64,000 bases of DNA from Conchocele bisecta (Eukaryota; Mollusca; Bivalvia; Lucinida; Thyasiridae). The DNA lies in NCBI GenBank assembly GCA_029237695.1, contig CM055265.1:212490506-212554505 (forward strand). The letters are read 5' to 3'. The translations under genes and the position numbers were made by a program. This document shows, one piece after another, positions 41,869 to 53,237 of the stretch. Numbering within the stretch: position 1 is the first letter of the stretch; each line of letters opens with the position of its first letter. Below the pieces are notes generated by a model that was given only the letters and a program-made list of their open reading frames with translations, made no database searches and was not told where the DNA came from.

Positions 41869-43281
41869 GTTTCCTCGGTGACCGGTTCACCTTGCCGACC
41901 ATTGCGATCTGTCCCACCTTCTTGGAGACACGCTGGAAACGAATCTTGGAGATCTCCTCGACGACATAATCGTCCTCGCTGCCGTCGCGCTGGACTGACT
42001 CTGTCCCGCTCAGCTCGCCCACCTCCGTGTGGCTAAGTCGAGACGTCGAGTCCGTGTCAGACGACTCAAGTAGACTCGAGTCACACGGACTGTGTATGGG
42101 CGATGGGTGGGACGAAGGTATCGAGTCCATGGAACACGAGTATGGAGAGCCAGCCCGTGGGACATGTAACTCGAAATCTTCATCCTTGTCCTTATGTGGC
42201 TGTTTTGATTCTTGGCTAGTTTCGGTAATTTCTACATGTTTTTTATCACTAGATCGTCGCACTTTAATGTCTCCGTCCTTAAATGATGGGGTCAGCCATT
42301 CATCACTTTGTCTGCGTTCGGCATCAATGTCTTGTCTAACCTTCGCACCTAAATGTTTGTAGTTTTCATGTGTATTTTGATCAGATTTACTATGAGTATT
42401 TACGTTATCTGCACTCCGTCTCATTTGACTATCAAAACTATTTTTTTCTGCTGTATTAATGGATCCCAAGTGTTCACTACTTTTGTGTGTGTTACCACGT
42501 AGAGATTCCAAGCTCCGGTCACCCAACCCTCTCTCTACAGACTCTGTATGCAGCTCGGTATGTGACAATGCCTTTTTGTTTCTTCTGTTTTTCTCAGGTG
42601 CAAGAGTATGACCTAGAATATTGTCTACAGATCTAGATGCCGATACTTGGCTGATGTGTTCGGATTTCAGCCGTGATTCCTGTGATACATTAGGGCTGGA
42701 TACATGTTTTCTCTTCTCTCTTGGTCGAGGGTTAGGAGCTGACTGAGTGTCATGGGCAAACGTTTTCTCAGTTGGCTTTGGAGATCTGGGAGCTGGCTTT
42801 GGTCGGACCGCTTTACTCAAGTCTATATTGTCGTCTCGTTCTTCACTGACGGATGATAGCTTGCGTGGGGAGTCTGGACCATGGGGCGAGTCTATGCCAC
42901 GTGGGGAGTCACCACGTCGAGCATCGTGCTCAGATTCGGTTACAGACGGGGCTAGTGGGGAACCGCGATTTGACGTTTCTTCATGATCCGAGGACGTACT
43001 GGAATCACTATCAGACTCACTGTAACGTCTAGACGACACACGCTTCACCTGTAACTTATTTGATGATTCATGATCGGGTCTGTTCGTCCGTAGCACATCA
43101 AACAGGTGAGAAAGCCTATTCTGGTCAGCATCCTTTGGGTACTCGACTCGCTCTTTGGCTGTGCCAGCTTCGGGCTGACCGAGGTGCCCATTCCTGGCGG
43201 CCTGCCCCGCCTGTTTGGAGTGATTGTTGTTGGACGTCTGACTCGGCAATTCATCAATGTCGATATCCTGACTGGAAGCCC
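41869..43281 (-). CDS. sytl: Synaptotagmin-like protein, 1.4-kb linker exon
   Basis: A 1,413-nt exon (470 whole codons), phase 1 at both ends, with acceptor GTGATGTTAACTGTTCCAG and strong donor GTGAGTATAT. The codon across the 3' junction (C+AT) gives RSPRKHASFDGLEVVQRK with the giant exon. The product is Ser-, Asp- and Arg-rich and looks disordered. It has acidic ASSQDIDIDELPSQTSN at its start, a repeated D-S-P-[RH] run (GDSPRGIDSPHGPDSPRK), a proline-rich SH3-type motif (VRPKPAPRSPKP) and a basic end (KIRFQRVSKKVGQIAMVGKV). I see no zinc finger or helix pair of the Rab-binding Slp homology domain. It is GC-richer than the intron. Like the giant exon it is symmetric, so either could be skipped in frame. 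Confidence 0.83.
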
Positions 43282-43284
43282 CTG

Positions 43285-43590
43285 GAACAGTTAACATCAC
43301 AATAGACTTACAGACCAGACTTACAAATGCCGTATTTATTCAAAGAATAGCCCCCTCTCTCCTATCTCCCTCTCTAATAGTAGCTGCCTCTCTAATAGTA
43401 GCCCTCTCCATTATTTCATTCTAAATATGTTCTTTTCACATACAAAAGCCATTTAAAACATTGTTTTTTTAGAATAAATGCGGTAGGTTCCCGTACTTGG
43501 AAAATCCCTAGTAACAAGTTCCGGGGCATCCATGATGTTAGAACTTGTGGAATCTGTTGGTTTGACATTGCACATCGTCATATTGTCATC
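43285..43590. other. Intron 5' of the 1.4-kb exon
   Basis: Short TAGTAGCTGCCTCTCTAA direct repeats near 43375-43405, and otherwise no feature. Confidence 0.4.
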
Positions 43591-43720
43591 ATCTGTATTA
43601 AATGCGATACGCCATGTGATTTTGTACCTTCGGACATCTGCGTAATTTCATTCAATACATTTACAAAATTTACAATATTTTCATAAATAAAGTCAAAAGT
43701 TGAAAAACATTTGAGAGTAC

Positions 43721-44822
43721 AGGGGAGTCCCGTTTCTACGCGGCATTGGGAGCCATGAATCACGATCGCGATATAGCCGGATCGCGAATTTGTAGCAATT
43801 GTTCTGTAAATGAAACCGGGGACGGTCTGGATCGACTGAAAACGGACCAAACTTTACTCCGGTGGTATGGGGTCACGATTTTAACAACGAACAGCAATGT
43901 ATAAATAATTAAATTTTACTAATAAACTACTTAAAAATGTAACAGCATAGATCTACCCTGAATTTATTATATCCTGTTGCATCGCAAGTATCCATCCACA
44001 AACTAGTTTGTCCCTTACGATAAACTGTTTATGCTTATTACTTTTGTTTCGCATGTTTACGTGTTTTACGGTGCACACAGCTGACAAATACAATACTGAG
44101 CGAGTTCGAGCTTAAACTATTGTTACTATAGTTGAAATATAGTTCATCTAAACAACCGCGAACGCAAACTGGTTCGACCAGAGTGACGTCATGAATTACT
44201 ATAGTTCGACTAGCCAAAAGACGCCTGTTCCTTCATTTTCAAGATGGCGGCGAATAGGTAAAAAGTTTTAGAGAGTGGGAAATTTACATGGAAATTCTCT
44301 ACTAGACATGTGCAATGCATCTACTATAGTTCAAGATATAGTATGAACCTGAACTCGCTCACTGAAATGAGGCTGATGGGTCGATATGGGTTATTTTTAG
44401 GTGTGTGCGATACGTGTAGATACGCTACATACACTGATTGGACGGCGATAACACGTGATTAAGCAAGAGCGTTTCATTGGCTGATCAATATGGCAGATTC
44501 TGCGTCCTAGTACACACGGCTGATTGCAAACTTCAAAGGAAATGTCAGCTGTTTGTCAACTTCTGTCAGTGCTCAGATCTGTTAATCGGCTATTATCCCA
44601 GACAGCCCAGCAGCACAGAGGTAGTAAACGCACAGGGCGGTCTACATTCACGGAGTCAATTTAATTTGTCACTGATATGGGCCATATTGGGGGGTCGCGA
44701 TCTTGAAAGGTACATGTTGATAGTTTAGTTAGCGGGTTGAAAAAAAAATTGGGAGCCACGCGAGCACCGTGTAGTAACAGTGTTCGAGTAGTAAGCGGTC
44801 ACATAGAAACGGGACTCCCCTG
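43721..44822. mobile_element. 1.1-kb TA-flanked TIR element (CAGGGGAGTCCCGTTTCTA)
   Basis: CAGGGGAGTCCCGTTTCTAC at the left and TAGAAACGGGACTCCCCTG at the right (inverted repeat) are flanked by TA on both sides (43719-43720, 44823-44824). No transposase seen. Layout fits non-autonomous Tc1/mariner-pogo. Confidence 0.88.
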
Positions 44823-44824
44823 TA

Positions 44825-46395
44825 CATGCGGCAGTCTGAAACATTGCTTCTAAAATTTCAGAATGCCAATCGATCCAGACGGAACTGTCGGACATTCGTA
44901 TGTATAGGTCAAGATTGTAACATGGCAACAGGACACCATACGAATCACATGTTTTAGGAGCCGATTTTGTCAAATTATTTTTTTTTGTCTCATGTTTTGT
45001 CAAAAAAAAATTTGGCCAATAAACATGTTTTGGCAGCATATGAGAATCATCTCCTAATACTATTGTTTGTGTCAAAGTCGTGCCGATCCGACATATTTTA
45101 TACAGCTGAACAGACACACATTTACACCTATTTATCCATTTCGCGATACTATCATACATGGAATAACATAGAACTTTATTTAGTAAGATCTGACTCTGGA
45201 ATTATCTTTCGCACATAATTAAAGTTAAAAGTCGGAGGTGGAGAATCCCCCCAAAAAAGGAATGCAAAAATCGGCGATGCAATGCAGTAACCAAAAACAC
45301 ATATCAAAATATGTTTTTCCCCAAAAAACGTGTATTAGTAGAACATTAGAATCTTCTCCTAAGACGACGATTATCATATTTTTGTCAAACTATGACGTTG
45401 TTGTTTTGTATTTGTCAAGAAATATTGATGCTTGTCCACATTTGTCCTACTTCTTAATAAAAACATGTTTCAGCAGCACATGAGAATGTTACAAAAATCT
45501 CACTTTCTCGCGATATCGCGCATAGGTTGATCTGGAAATGCAAAGTATGATCACGAGATGAAAACACGCGATTCTATCATATTCAATCTTGCATTTTCGC
45601 AACCTCGCCGCACGATCTCACGTTTTTGCTTCGCGATCTCGCATCAACACGCATGAGCAAAACTAACCCAAATTTTCTGTCTGTAACGCAGGGTAAGTCG
45701 CCCTGCGTCACCTGCATCTTATAATTAGGGTTACACCAAATTATATTTCCAAAAGCGGAAGGCGAGATGGCAAAATCGTGAAACATTTATCATGTCTTTA
45801 GGAGACGATTCGCATGTTTTCGCAAGACGGAAACATTGCAGAATGACAGCTCTAGACGAATCATAATTCTGAATGTATTATTTTGGATTGCAGATGAACA
45901 CTTTTAACATGGCAGACGTACCTTTGTCCTTTATCAAAATGTTTGCAAATTGTAGATCCTGATGAGCCAACTATTCACCGTCTGAGTCTCATCAGGATCT
46001 ACGCCATTTGTATGTAGACCTACTTTATTTATACCACAAATGACCCCTAATACAGTGTAATGTAACAGTTCCGAAATAAATATGGAATAGTCCGTGTCCT
46101 TAACTTGGGGTTGAAAGGTGTAACGGTAATATAAATATTACAAACACAAATAACCATAGTGCATGGTTTCTTTATTTTATTTTAAACTCCTCAGAAATGG
46201 CGAGTCTAACAAATCACATATCTTTAGGCTAAAGCCAGACTATTTACACCTGTCGCAATTACCACGCGCATGTTATGAAAAATTTATACCGAAATATTTC
46301 TGATCAAATTTTAAGGATAGTTTGCAAATCTCAATCAGCCTGAGAATTCCAAATTCGGCCCCGAACTGACAAACTAAAAATGTTAGAAGCCCTGC
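44825..46395. other. Intron stretch, mostly unrecognised
   Basis: Has repeated short text AAACATGTTTTGGCAGCA and GAGAATCATCTCCTAA (45010-45060, 45330-45370, 45460-45490) resembling family A arms, plus a family Q-like segment at 45940-46110 (TTTGCAAATTGTAGATCCTG). No exon seen. Confidence 0.45.
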
Positions 46396-46663
46396 TCTGA
46401 AAATGTTGTCAACTTTTGTATTGTAAATTTTGCAAACATATTTCATGAAATTACGTAGATGTTCGAAGGTACAAAATCACATGGCGTATCTAAAATGTGG
46501 TAAACTCCTTTCTGTCATGGAAATTCCAGACGCTGTATTGTTTCTTTTATTATCATACCGGTATATTGTGGCGGTCATAATATGTACTGTTGTTAACAAA
46601 CAGGCAAAATATTCATAAGCAATTATGGTGTATAAGAACAGGCGGCTGAGAAATGAGACACTA

Positions 46664-46875
46664 TTAACCCTTAGATTTTTTGTCGTCTGCTGTTTATTTT
46701 CTATTTTCCATTTTTATCATCAAAAACATGGTTTGACAGAACTTCAGAATCATTTCCACATTTCCAATGGAAATGATTCTGAAGTGCTGTCAAACCATGT
46801 TTTTATTGAGAAATACGGCAAGATATAAAAGCAACAGCAGACGACAATTGTTGTGAGTAGCGGTCTAAGGGTTAA
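46664..46875. repeat. Family A hairpin MITE, full copy at 46.8 kb
   Basis: TTAACCCTTAGATTTTTTGT to GGTCTAAGGGTTAA; stem ACATGGTTTGACAGAACTTC / GAAGTGCTGTCAAACCATGT. Confidence 0.92.
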
Positions 46876-47234
46876 CATGCATGGCCAGTATAGTCCCAGG
46901 TCAGACTGCATGTCTGTACAGTATGTCCAGAGCATATGTAGACCCAGACCGATCGGTGTCTGTACTGTTCGCCAGTAGATCATACACCTTTCACAAATCA
47001 GAAAAGACCCTTCTGATGCTGCTGAAGAGTGCTAGCAGATCAGGGGCTACGCAAGCCATAAATGGCGTAAGCCTCAGCTTTCCAGTGATAGCCACATACG
47101 AGATGGTGGTAAATATAACACAACAAAAGTATGGTCCCCCTGAGGACAGGAGAGAAGTTAAACATGCAATGGACATGGTGAATCTCGTTACTGGCTCCAT
47201 CGTTCCTCGCCACTCCAGCCTCCATGCATAAAGA

Positions 47235-47456
47235 TGGCTGTGACTGGAGAAATGGGGCTTATCGCATTTCTGACCAGTCTAGCTCATGATCAAATACCAC
47301 TCTCGTGTAGACCAATAATGATCGTTGGCAGCATTACGCGTGTTTCATTGATGGAATAGCGAACAGTGCAGATCCTGATCACGGGCTGATCTGGATCTAC
47401 ACTGGTCGCAAAACCCATATGATCCATTTCTCTCGTCACGGCCACAAATATGAATA
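47235..47456. repeat. Family K inverted repeat, copy 5
   Basis: GGCTGTGACTGGAGAAATGG to TCCATTTCTCTCGTCACGGC; interior AGTCTAGCTCATGATCAAAT and GATCTGGATCTACACTGGTC. Confidence 0.85.
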
Positions 47457-47459
47457 TTG

Positions 47460-48278
47460 AGTCTGTTTAACATGCATATATCAAAGGCTCACAATGATAG
47501 TGTTAACGTTTTCTGATGTGCTGTACGAAAACATGGACCAGCCACCAACAATAGACAGGCCAAGTCTTAATATAGCAGTCCTAGTATCGTCATATATCTT
47601 CAATTAAACCACTTTACAAAGGGCAATGATGAACACGTTTTTATTTTTTATAGTATTTTTATAGAAAAAAACTGTTATGCCTCTTCAAGGCTGGGTGGGA
47701 ATAGGCTCATTGACCTTCCTTACCCCGAATTATACATGTTACAAAGTATGCCCATATAATCTGCAAGGTATAGCCTGAGATAAACAAGAGTTGTCAGAAG
47801 ACAACGAAGCTCGTCTGTCGGCAGCCAAGAATCATAGGTGGGGCTGATGTTACAACGGCATCAATCATCTAGATTTGTCAGTAAACAAATTTTCAATACC
47901 CGCTGGTACCAAATTTTCTAAGTCTGTCGAGAGAGGGGCATGGGAGGTGGGGGCATGGGAGGTGGGGGTGTGATCAAAGATTTGTCGCAGAATGATAGAT
48001 AGATAACCATGTGAATGCATGTACTAAATATTGCGACATTTCAACAGATATAAGAAGATTGTTATGTTTTGTGAACACACCTGTGAGAGGTTTGGAAGGT
48101 TGTGGACCAACAGAGGATGCCTGTGTGAAGTATCAATAAGTTTTATGAAAGAAAACAGAAGTTGTAAGAAATTTACCCGAACATTAAGTTTGTGGACGCC
48201 GACAGACGCCGGGGGTATGCCATTGCCAGTAGTTCTTGCTGCTAAAACTTCCCAAGCCAAACATAGCGAACAGACATC
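47460..48278. other. Intron stretch, weak repeat text only
   Basis: Includes GGGGCATGGGAGGTGG duplicated at 47935-47965 and a diverged copy of the GGAC-type repeat body. No exon or TIR element recognised. Confidence 0.4.
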
Positions 48279-48558
48279 AGCGCTCCAGATAAGGAATTAG
48301 TAATTGAGTATTGTTACTCCATCATTTCTGAAGCAATTGGGTATTTCAAAATGTTAATTGGGTAAAATTAAATCACACTACTGATTACACATCAACAGAC
48401 AGCAATTATTGAATAGTTTGTTTCGAAATGAAAACATATCTTGGCATTTCATTAGAATTGTCTCCTTGGAGACAATTCTAATGAAATACCAAGATGTGTT
48501 TTCATGGAAAAATAATAAAAAATATGCTATATTGGTGGTCTGTTTATTGTTTTCTGCA
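48279..48558. repeat. Family D element, 3'-truncated copy
   Basis: GCGCTCCAGATAAGGAATTA start and a strong stem TCTTGGCATTTCATTAGAAT...TGTCTCCTTGGAGACA. It stops in TTATTGTTTTCTGCAGAAG, where the AAGGTCA repeat block begins. Confidence 0.82.
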
Positions 48559-48564
48559 GAAGTT

Positions 48565-50115
48565 ATTGATACGAAGGTCATGCTGACCAAGGTCTAGGTA
48601 ACACAAATGACACAGGGGGCGTAGCCATCAATGTGAGGAAGCTATTGGTGAAATTTGATAAAGGATCCGACTAACGGATCATCAATGTGAGAAAGATATT
48701 GATGAAATTTTCTAATAATCGTACAAACGGATCAAGAGATATGTGAAATTTGACTATGTCCAAAATTTACGTCCCACGTTAAGGCCACCAATGTGAAGGT
48801 CAAGGTCACCCAAATGACACTGGATGGAGAGCTATCAATGTGAGGAAGCTATTGATGAAGATTGGTAATGATCTGACAAACGGATCAAGAGATATGGGAA
48901 ATTTGGCTACGTCCAAAATTTACGTCCCAAATTGTTGACGAAACCGACGACGAAGATGCCGCTGTGGGAATTGTGACCGCTATGGTATAAATCTGTCATT
49001 TATATTTCCGATATATCAATGCACCTCGATGTGGCTACAACTCAACAAACGTACACAGACCACTGTTATATTATATCCTGCCTATCAGCGATGGAATAAT
49101 AATTATAATGCAGTAACAGATAAAATGGCAACATCAGCATTCTTAACAACAGCCGGCCGTAAAACTACGGCATTCCACGCTGTTACAATACCCAAGAGTG
49201 GTAGCTGAAGGGATATTTATTTATAGCCTATAGGTGAAGGTTAACAAGTGGTTCTGCGTATATGTTAAGTTGTTAAACAGAAGTTTAACCACTTGAGTGT
49301 AGTGTACATGTAGTGTTTTAAATTCCATGGTAATCGGATCCTGTATATTAATTTCCAAAGTAGGTCAGAATTGTTTAATAGCTTATAAAAGGTGATTGCC
49401 GGGGAGTGTCTCACCCACTAAACAAGGCGATCGCCACGAATGTCAAGGTCACCAAAGGCCAAGGTCACAACACAAGTCAGAAATTATTGACACAAAGGTC
49501 ACGGCCACCAAGGTCAAGGTCCCACAAATGGATATCCATAAAAGTGAGGACGCTCTTGGTGAAGATTGGTAATGATCCGACTAACGGATCAGGAGATATT
49601 CAACATTTGGACATACATCCAAAATTATTGACACGAAAGTCACCAGATTGACACTGGATGGATAGCTACAATGTGAGGAAGCTATTTATGAAGTATGGTA
49701 ATGATCTGACTAACAGATCAGGAGATATTCAACATTTGGACGCATGTCCAAAATTAGTGATACAAAGGTTACGGTCACCAAGGTGATGGTCAAGGTCACC
49801 GAAATGACACCGGATAGATAGCCATTGATGTGAGGAAGCTGCTGGTGAACTTTGGTGAGGATCCGATTAACGGATCAGGAGGTATTAAACATTTGGACAT
49901 ACGTCTAAAATTATTGACACAAATGTTAAGGTCACCAAGGTGAAGGTGAAGGTTACCGAATGACACTGGATGGATAGCTATCTATGTGAGGAAGCTATTG
50001 ATAAAAGTTTAGTAATGATCCGACTAACAGATCAAGAGATATGGGACATTTGGACAATGTCCAAAATTGACGACAAAAATTGTTGACAACGCCGCCATTG
50101 TGACCGCTATGTCCC
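48565..50115. repeat. Degenerate tandem repeats with TCAAGGTCACC
   Basis: Units of roughly 200 bp share AATGACACTGGATGGATAGC, TGTGAGGAAGCTATTGATGA, GGTAATGATCCGACTAACGG and ATCAGGAGATATTCAACATT. Several carry AAGGTCAAGGTCACC. The region is interrupted near 48980-49420 by other sequence. ORFs here have no domain. Confidence 0.82.
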
Positions 50116-50322
50116 ACTTTCCACTATCATTGGTGAGACAAAAAGCATGTTCATAATATGTTGTCACAAATCAAAGATAGCCACAATCGTTTAGATTTAA
50201 AATGTTGATTTCCACTTTCATAGCATCGATTCAACAAGATTTTAATCATCTCATTTGCAAGGAGTAACAAGAACAATTGAGAGAAAAATATTTTCACATT
50301 TAAATACCACCATATGGGCATT

Positions 50323-50546
50323 AACCCATTTCATGTTGAGGATACGCCATTTTGTTTGAGGAAAATCCTAAATATTTCTTTATATGAGGTCAGAAGTATA
50401 TGTTGTGACCACCATTTGAACCATCTCGTCGAGACAGTTCAAATGAGTGGTCACAACATATACTTTCATTGAGAAATAACAAAAATAAAAATAAAATATT
50501 TAAAACATTTCATACCCGTCTAGGTGTATTCCACATGTAATGGGTA
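50323..50546. repeat. Family F TTAA-type hairpin element, intact copy
   Basis: TTAACCCATTTCATGTTGAG to CACATGTAATGGGTAA with the central hairpin TGACCACCATTTGAACCATC / GTTCAAATGAGTGGTCACAA (50411-50457). The TTAA at the right has mutated to GTAA. Confidence 0.82.
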
Positions 50547-50584
50547 AAAGTGGGGCTCCAGCTGAGAAAAGGTACCTTATGACA

Positions 50585-50700
50585 TCGACAGTTTGTTTGT
50601 TTGTTTGTTTATTGGTGTTCAACGGCCTATCAACAGCTAAGGTCATGTAAGGCCGAGCAAATGGGTTCGATCCCATTTTAATCTGCTGCATTGGGGGGAA
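50585..50700. repeat. SINE-like repeat with (TTTG)n
   Basis: (TTTG)n then GTGTTCAACGGCCTATCAAC, AGCTAAGGTCATGTAAGGCC and GGGTTCGATCCCATTTTAAT. The same body follows (TTTG)n at 60892 and 61961. Confidence 0.75.
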
Positions 50701-51210
50701 AAACCCAAAATCAGAACTGTAATATTTACATCGAGAAAAAATATATTCAGCCCTGAAATTAGAATAATAGAATAACCTGACCTGGTGCCAGGTCCATACC
50801 ACACCACAACACACCAAAGTCACTTGGCCCCTTCGCCTAAAATAGGATTACGAATACTCGTAACACTCACATAAGGGATATAACCAGATTCAATTGTCGC
50901 ATATTGACGTATGTGAGGGCCAATCCGGTAAGGATGAACCCTGATCGTTAAATTACCCATTGCATGCTCCCACTTGCCACCGACTATGACATTTACAGAT
51001 ACAACATGTATGTATTGGTCCTCTTTGGGATTACAATCAAATCATTTTCTTGATGGCGTGTAGCCTACTTCAGTGACTAACAGCAGAAAAGCAGGCGGAT
51101 TTCGGGCGAAGCTATACGCAAATATTGTAAGGTACCTTCTGTCAGTCGTTAGCACAAATGTAACTGGACAAATGATGAAAGTACATGAAGCTATTGGTGA
51201 CGACAGCGAG
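50700..51210. other. Unassigned stretch upstream of the candidate start exon
   Basis: No hairpin or exon seen. The plus frame 51073-51255 overlaps the candidate exon on the other strand and has no recognised domain. Confidence 0.35.
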
Positions 51211-51216
51211 ACAGAC

Positions 51217-51277
51217 CTGAGACCTGCGATGCTGCGGCAGCGGCCTCAGCTATAAAGCTCCGGAACCTCTCCAGCAT
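51217..51277 (-). CDS. Candidate start exon of the synaptotagmin-like gene
   Basis: On the minus strand an ATG at 51277-51275 (context GTCAACATG) opens MLERFRSFIAEAAAAASQVS and one further base before the donor CTCAG|GTCTGT. Phase 1 is exactly what the 43281 exon requires, giving SQVSGASSQDIDID across the junction. An in-frame TAA lies upstream, at 51327-51325, so this must be a first coding exon if real. A shorter donor (CAG|GTCTCA) would leave phase 0 and not fit. The local sequence is GC-richer than its surroundings. There is no homology support, the upstream Slp homology domain would be absent in this isoform, and the distance to the next exon is 7.9 kb. Confidence 0.35.
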
Positions 51278-51279
51278 GT

Positions 51280-51660
51280 TGACTCCAATCGGTCCTTGTA
51301 GCAGAATGTCGTCCTCCAGGTCGGATTAATTGTCACGCGGTGCTAACACTGGAGGTTCTGGCTGCACTAACGATTACACTTCATAGGTTGTTGGCAAATA
51401 GTTACATTGCATTGTGCTGACCAATGACTGCACTGCGCAAAGTTTACACTAGTTGCAAGTCAGTGGATTATCCAAGTCACTCATTTGACAAATCGCTGCA
51501 TATCAGTGTCTTTACCAATGATGGCTGCACCAAGTTGACATCACATCTCAGTTAGTTGTGCAATGACAGTCACATCTCAGTTAGTTGTGCAATGACAGTC
51601 AATCTCAGTTAGTTGGTGCTTATGACAGTCACATCTCAATGTTAGTTGTGCAATGACTGC
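51280..51660. other. Stretch with a short TTAGTTGTGCAATGACAGTC tandem repeat
   Basis: Three or four copies of a roughly 30-bp unit with CACATCTCAGTTAGTTGTGC at 51540-51650. The rest (possible 5' UTR/promoter of the candidate exon) has no clear TATA box. Confidence 0.55.
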
Positions 51661-51850
51661 ACTGCTCTAAGCTCAACTTGTTGCATGCTAGCAGTGAAAA
51701 TAACAACCATTTAACAATTTAAGAGTATTTTTCTTATTTCTCTCTGTAAATATGACTTGAAATTTCATTAGAGTCCTCCAGACTCAATTCTAATGAAATT
51801 CCAACACATGTTCATGATATTTACAGGGAGGAAAAAAAGAAAAGAGCATA
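51660..51850. repeat. Family B hairpin MITE, decayed copy
   Basis: TTGTTGCATGCTAGCAGTGA at the left, then stem TTGAAATTTCATTAGAGTCC / CAATTCTAATGAAATTCCAA. The outer right end is lost beside the pogo-like end at 51851. Confidence 0.7.
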
Positions 51851-52511
51851 CAGTGGAACCCCTCTAAACCGAACACCCTGGGGACATACTGAAAAGTTTG
51901 GTTTATAGGGGTTTTCGGTTTAGAGGTGTTTTCTATTTTCAGTTAAGGAAATGTATGTTTTCCATCATTAACTCTTGAAGATGACATGGGATAAAGGCCC
52001 CTAAGTATTTTGTGCCACTGTGGAACTTTCTCGATCAGCTGAAGCGCTCTTTTAAGACCAGAATGTGTTTTTTTTTATTCACATTGCAAATAGTGCAGAT
52101 TCGCAAGGGGTATAGCAAATAGTGCAGATTCGCAATGTAATCTGAGTCTACGCTATACACTGGTCGCAAAGAGCATATGACACATTTCGCGTGTGCTGTG
52201 TAGTTACCGCGAGCTGCTACAATAGCCCACAGGCTACAGTCACAAGTTTACAGCCTCGTTAAGTAATTATCAGATTATCTCAATTAATCGGTCGTTGGGT
52301 TCACAAATAATGTGCCGATTATTTTATTTCCGTAACAATTACGTACGCGTATAATTAAATTGTGAACCATGCTATTGTAATGAGCTTGTAAAACAGCAAA
52401 CATGTCTCGTATTTAGGTCGCATGTATTGAATAGATTCTTAACTTTGTAATGCCGCTTATGACGTTAAAAAAACACGCCGCTTAGCGCATTACACGCATG
52501 GATAGCGCTTG

Positions 52512-52600
52512 TACAAGGCTCAAGTTAATGTGCGTAATTTGATCAATTTTGTTATTTCTTCCACACAAAAGTCAGTTAGAATCGTCTCATTCTCGTGGCT
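52512..52600. repeat. Family E fragment
   Basis: AGGCTCAAGTTAATGTGCGT followed by TTATTTCTTCCACACAAAAG and AGAATCGTCTCATT; half of a hairpin only. Confidence 0.65.
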
Positions 52601-52615
52601 CCGCATTTTGGGAAC

Positions 52616-52834
52616 CAGGGGCCTGTTTCACTAAACTTCCTACGACTAAAATGTTTGTAAGTGCAAATTTAAGATCGTCTGTAAATTTAAATGTATGGAT
52701 TTACATTTATTGAGCATAGGCTGTAAATCCAATAATTATTTACAAGAAAACATTGTTAATGTGAAATTTACAGACTATCATAATTTTGCACTTACGAACA
52801 TTTTAGTCGTAGGAAGTTTAGTGAAATGGGCCCC
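52616..52834. repeat. Family G MITE, copy 3
   Basis: CAGGGGCCTGTTTCACTAAA to TTTAGTGAAATGGGCCCCAG; the central palindrome is shortened (TTTATTGAGCATAGGCTG without its mirror). Confidence 0.88.
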
Positions 52835-53237
52835 AGAGCTGAACAATACTACCGGGAACCAGTCTTTTGTAAACACGGTATGATTTTGACACCCGCTTGA
52901 AACAACAACATTGAAATTGGGCGCTGTGTATTTCTTGGATGACATCCTGACAGGTGACCGTGTTTCCGGTTTTCCGAGGTTATTTTAACGCTGAAATATG
53001 GTTTTGGGACTTGAAATGGCGTCCGGATTACGGAGTAGAGGGGTTCCGGAATAGAGGGGTAGAAACTAATGTGTTTATATAGCAGAATATTCTGGACGTG
53101 GTCATATGTTCGGTATAGCGCGAATTCCGATATAGAGGGGGTCCGGTTTGGAGGGGTTCCACTGTATAATGAATTGTCATCTGCTGTTTTCGTAGTACAC
53201 GTATTTATATCCCACAAGTTTCTCAGTATGCAAAGAG

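Larger units (their letters stand above)
43605..46500. repeat. Pair of roughly 100-bp inverted repeats 2.7 kb apart
   Basis: GATACGCCATGTGATTTTGT...ACCTTCGGACATCTGCGTAA...TTACAAAATTTACAATATTT (43612-43680) is repeated in reverse orientation at about 46400-46492 (TTGTAAATTTTGC...TTACGTAGATGTTCGAAGGT...ACAAAATCACATGGCGTATC). They may be the arms of one large palindromic element that later received the TA element at 43721. Confidence 0.75.
51851..53164. mobile_element. Possible 1.3-kb pogo-like element with TA flanks
   Basis: CAGTGGAACCCCTCTAAACC at the left and GGTTTGGAGGGGTTCCACTG at the right are inverted, with TA on both sides. Inside there are extra end-like motifs (TTTCGGTTTAGAGGTG at 51914, GGAGTAGAGGGGTTCCGGAA at 53032). 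It could be one element with other MITEs nested (52616-52834), or two neighbouring elements; I cannot separate these. Confidence 0.55.

Noticed and set aside
51073..51255. 60-codon plus-strand frame
   Set aside because: Overlaps the candidate minus-strand start exon, which has a donor in the required phase; the plus frame has no domain.
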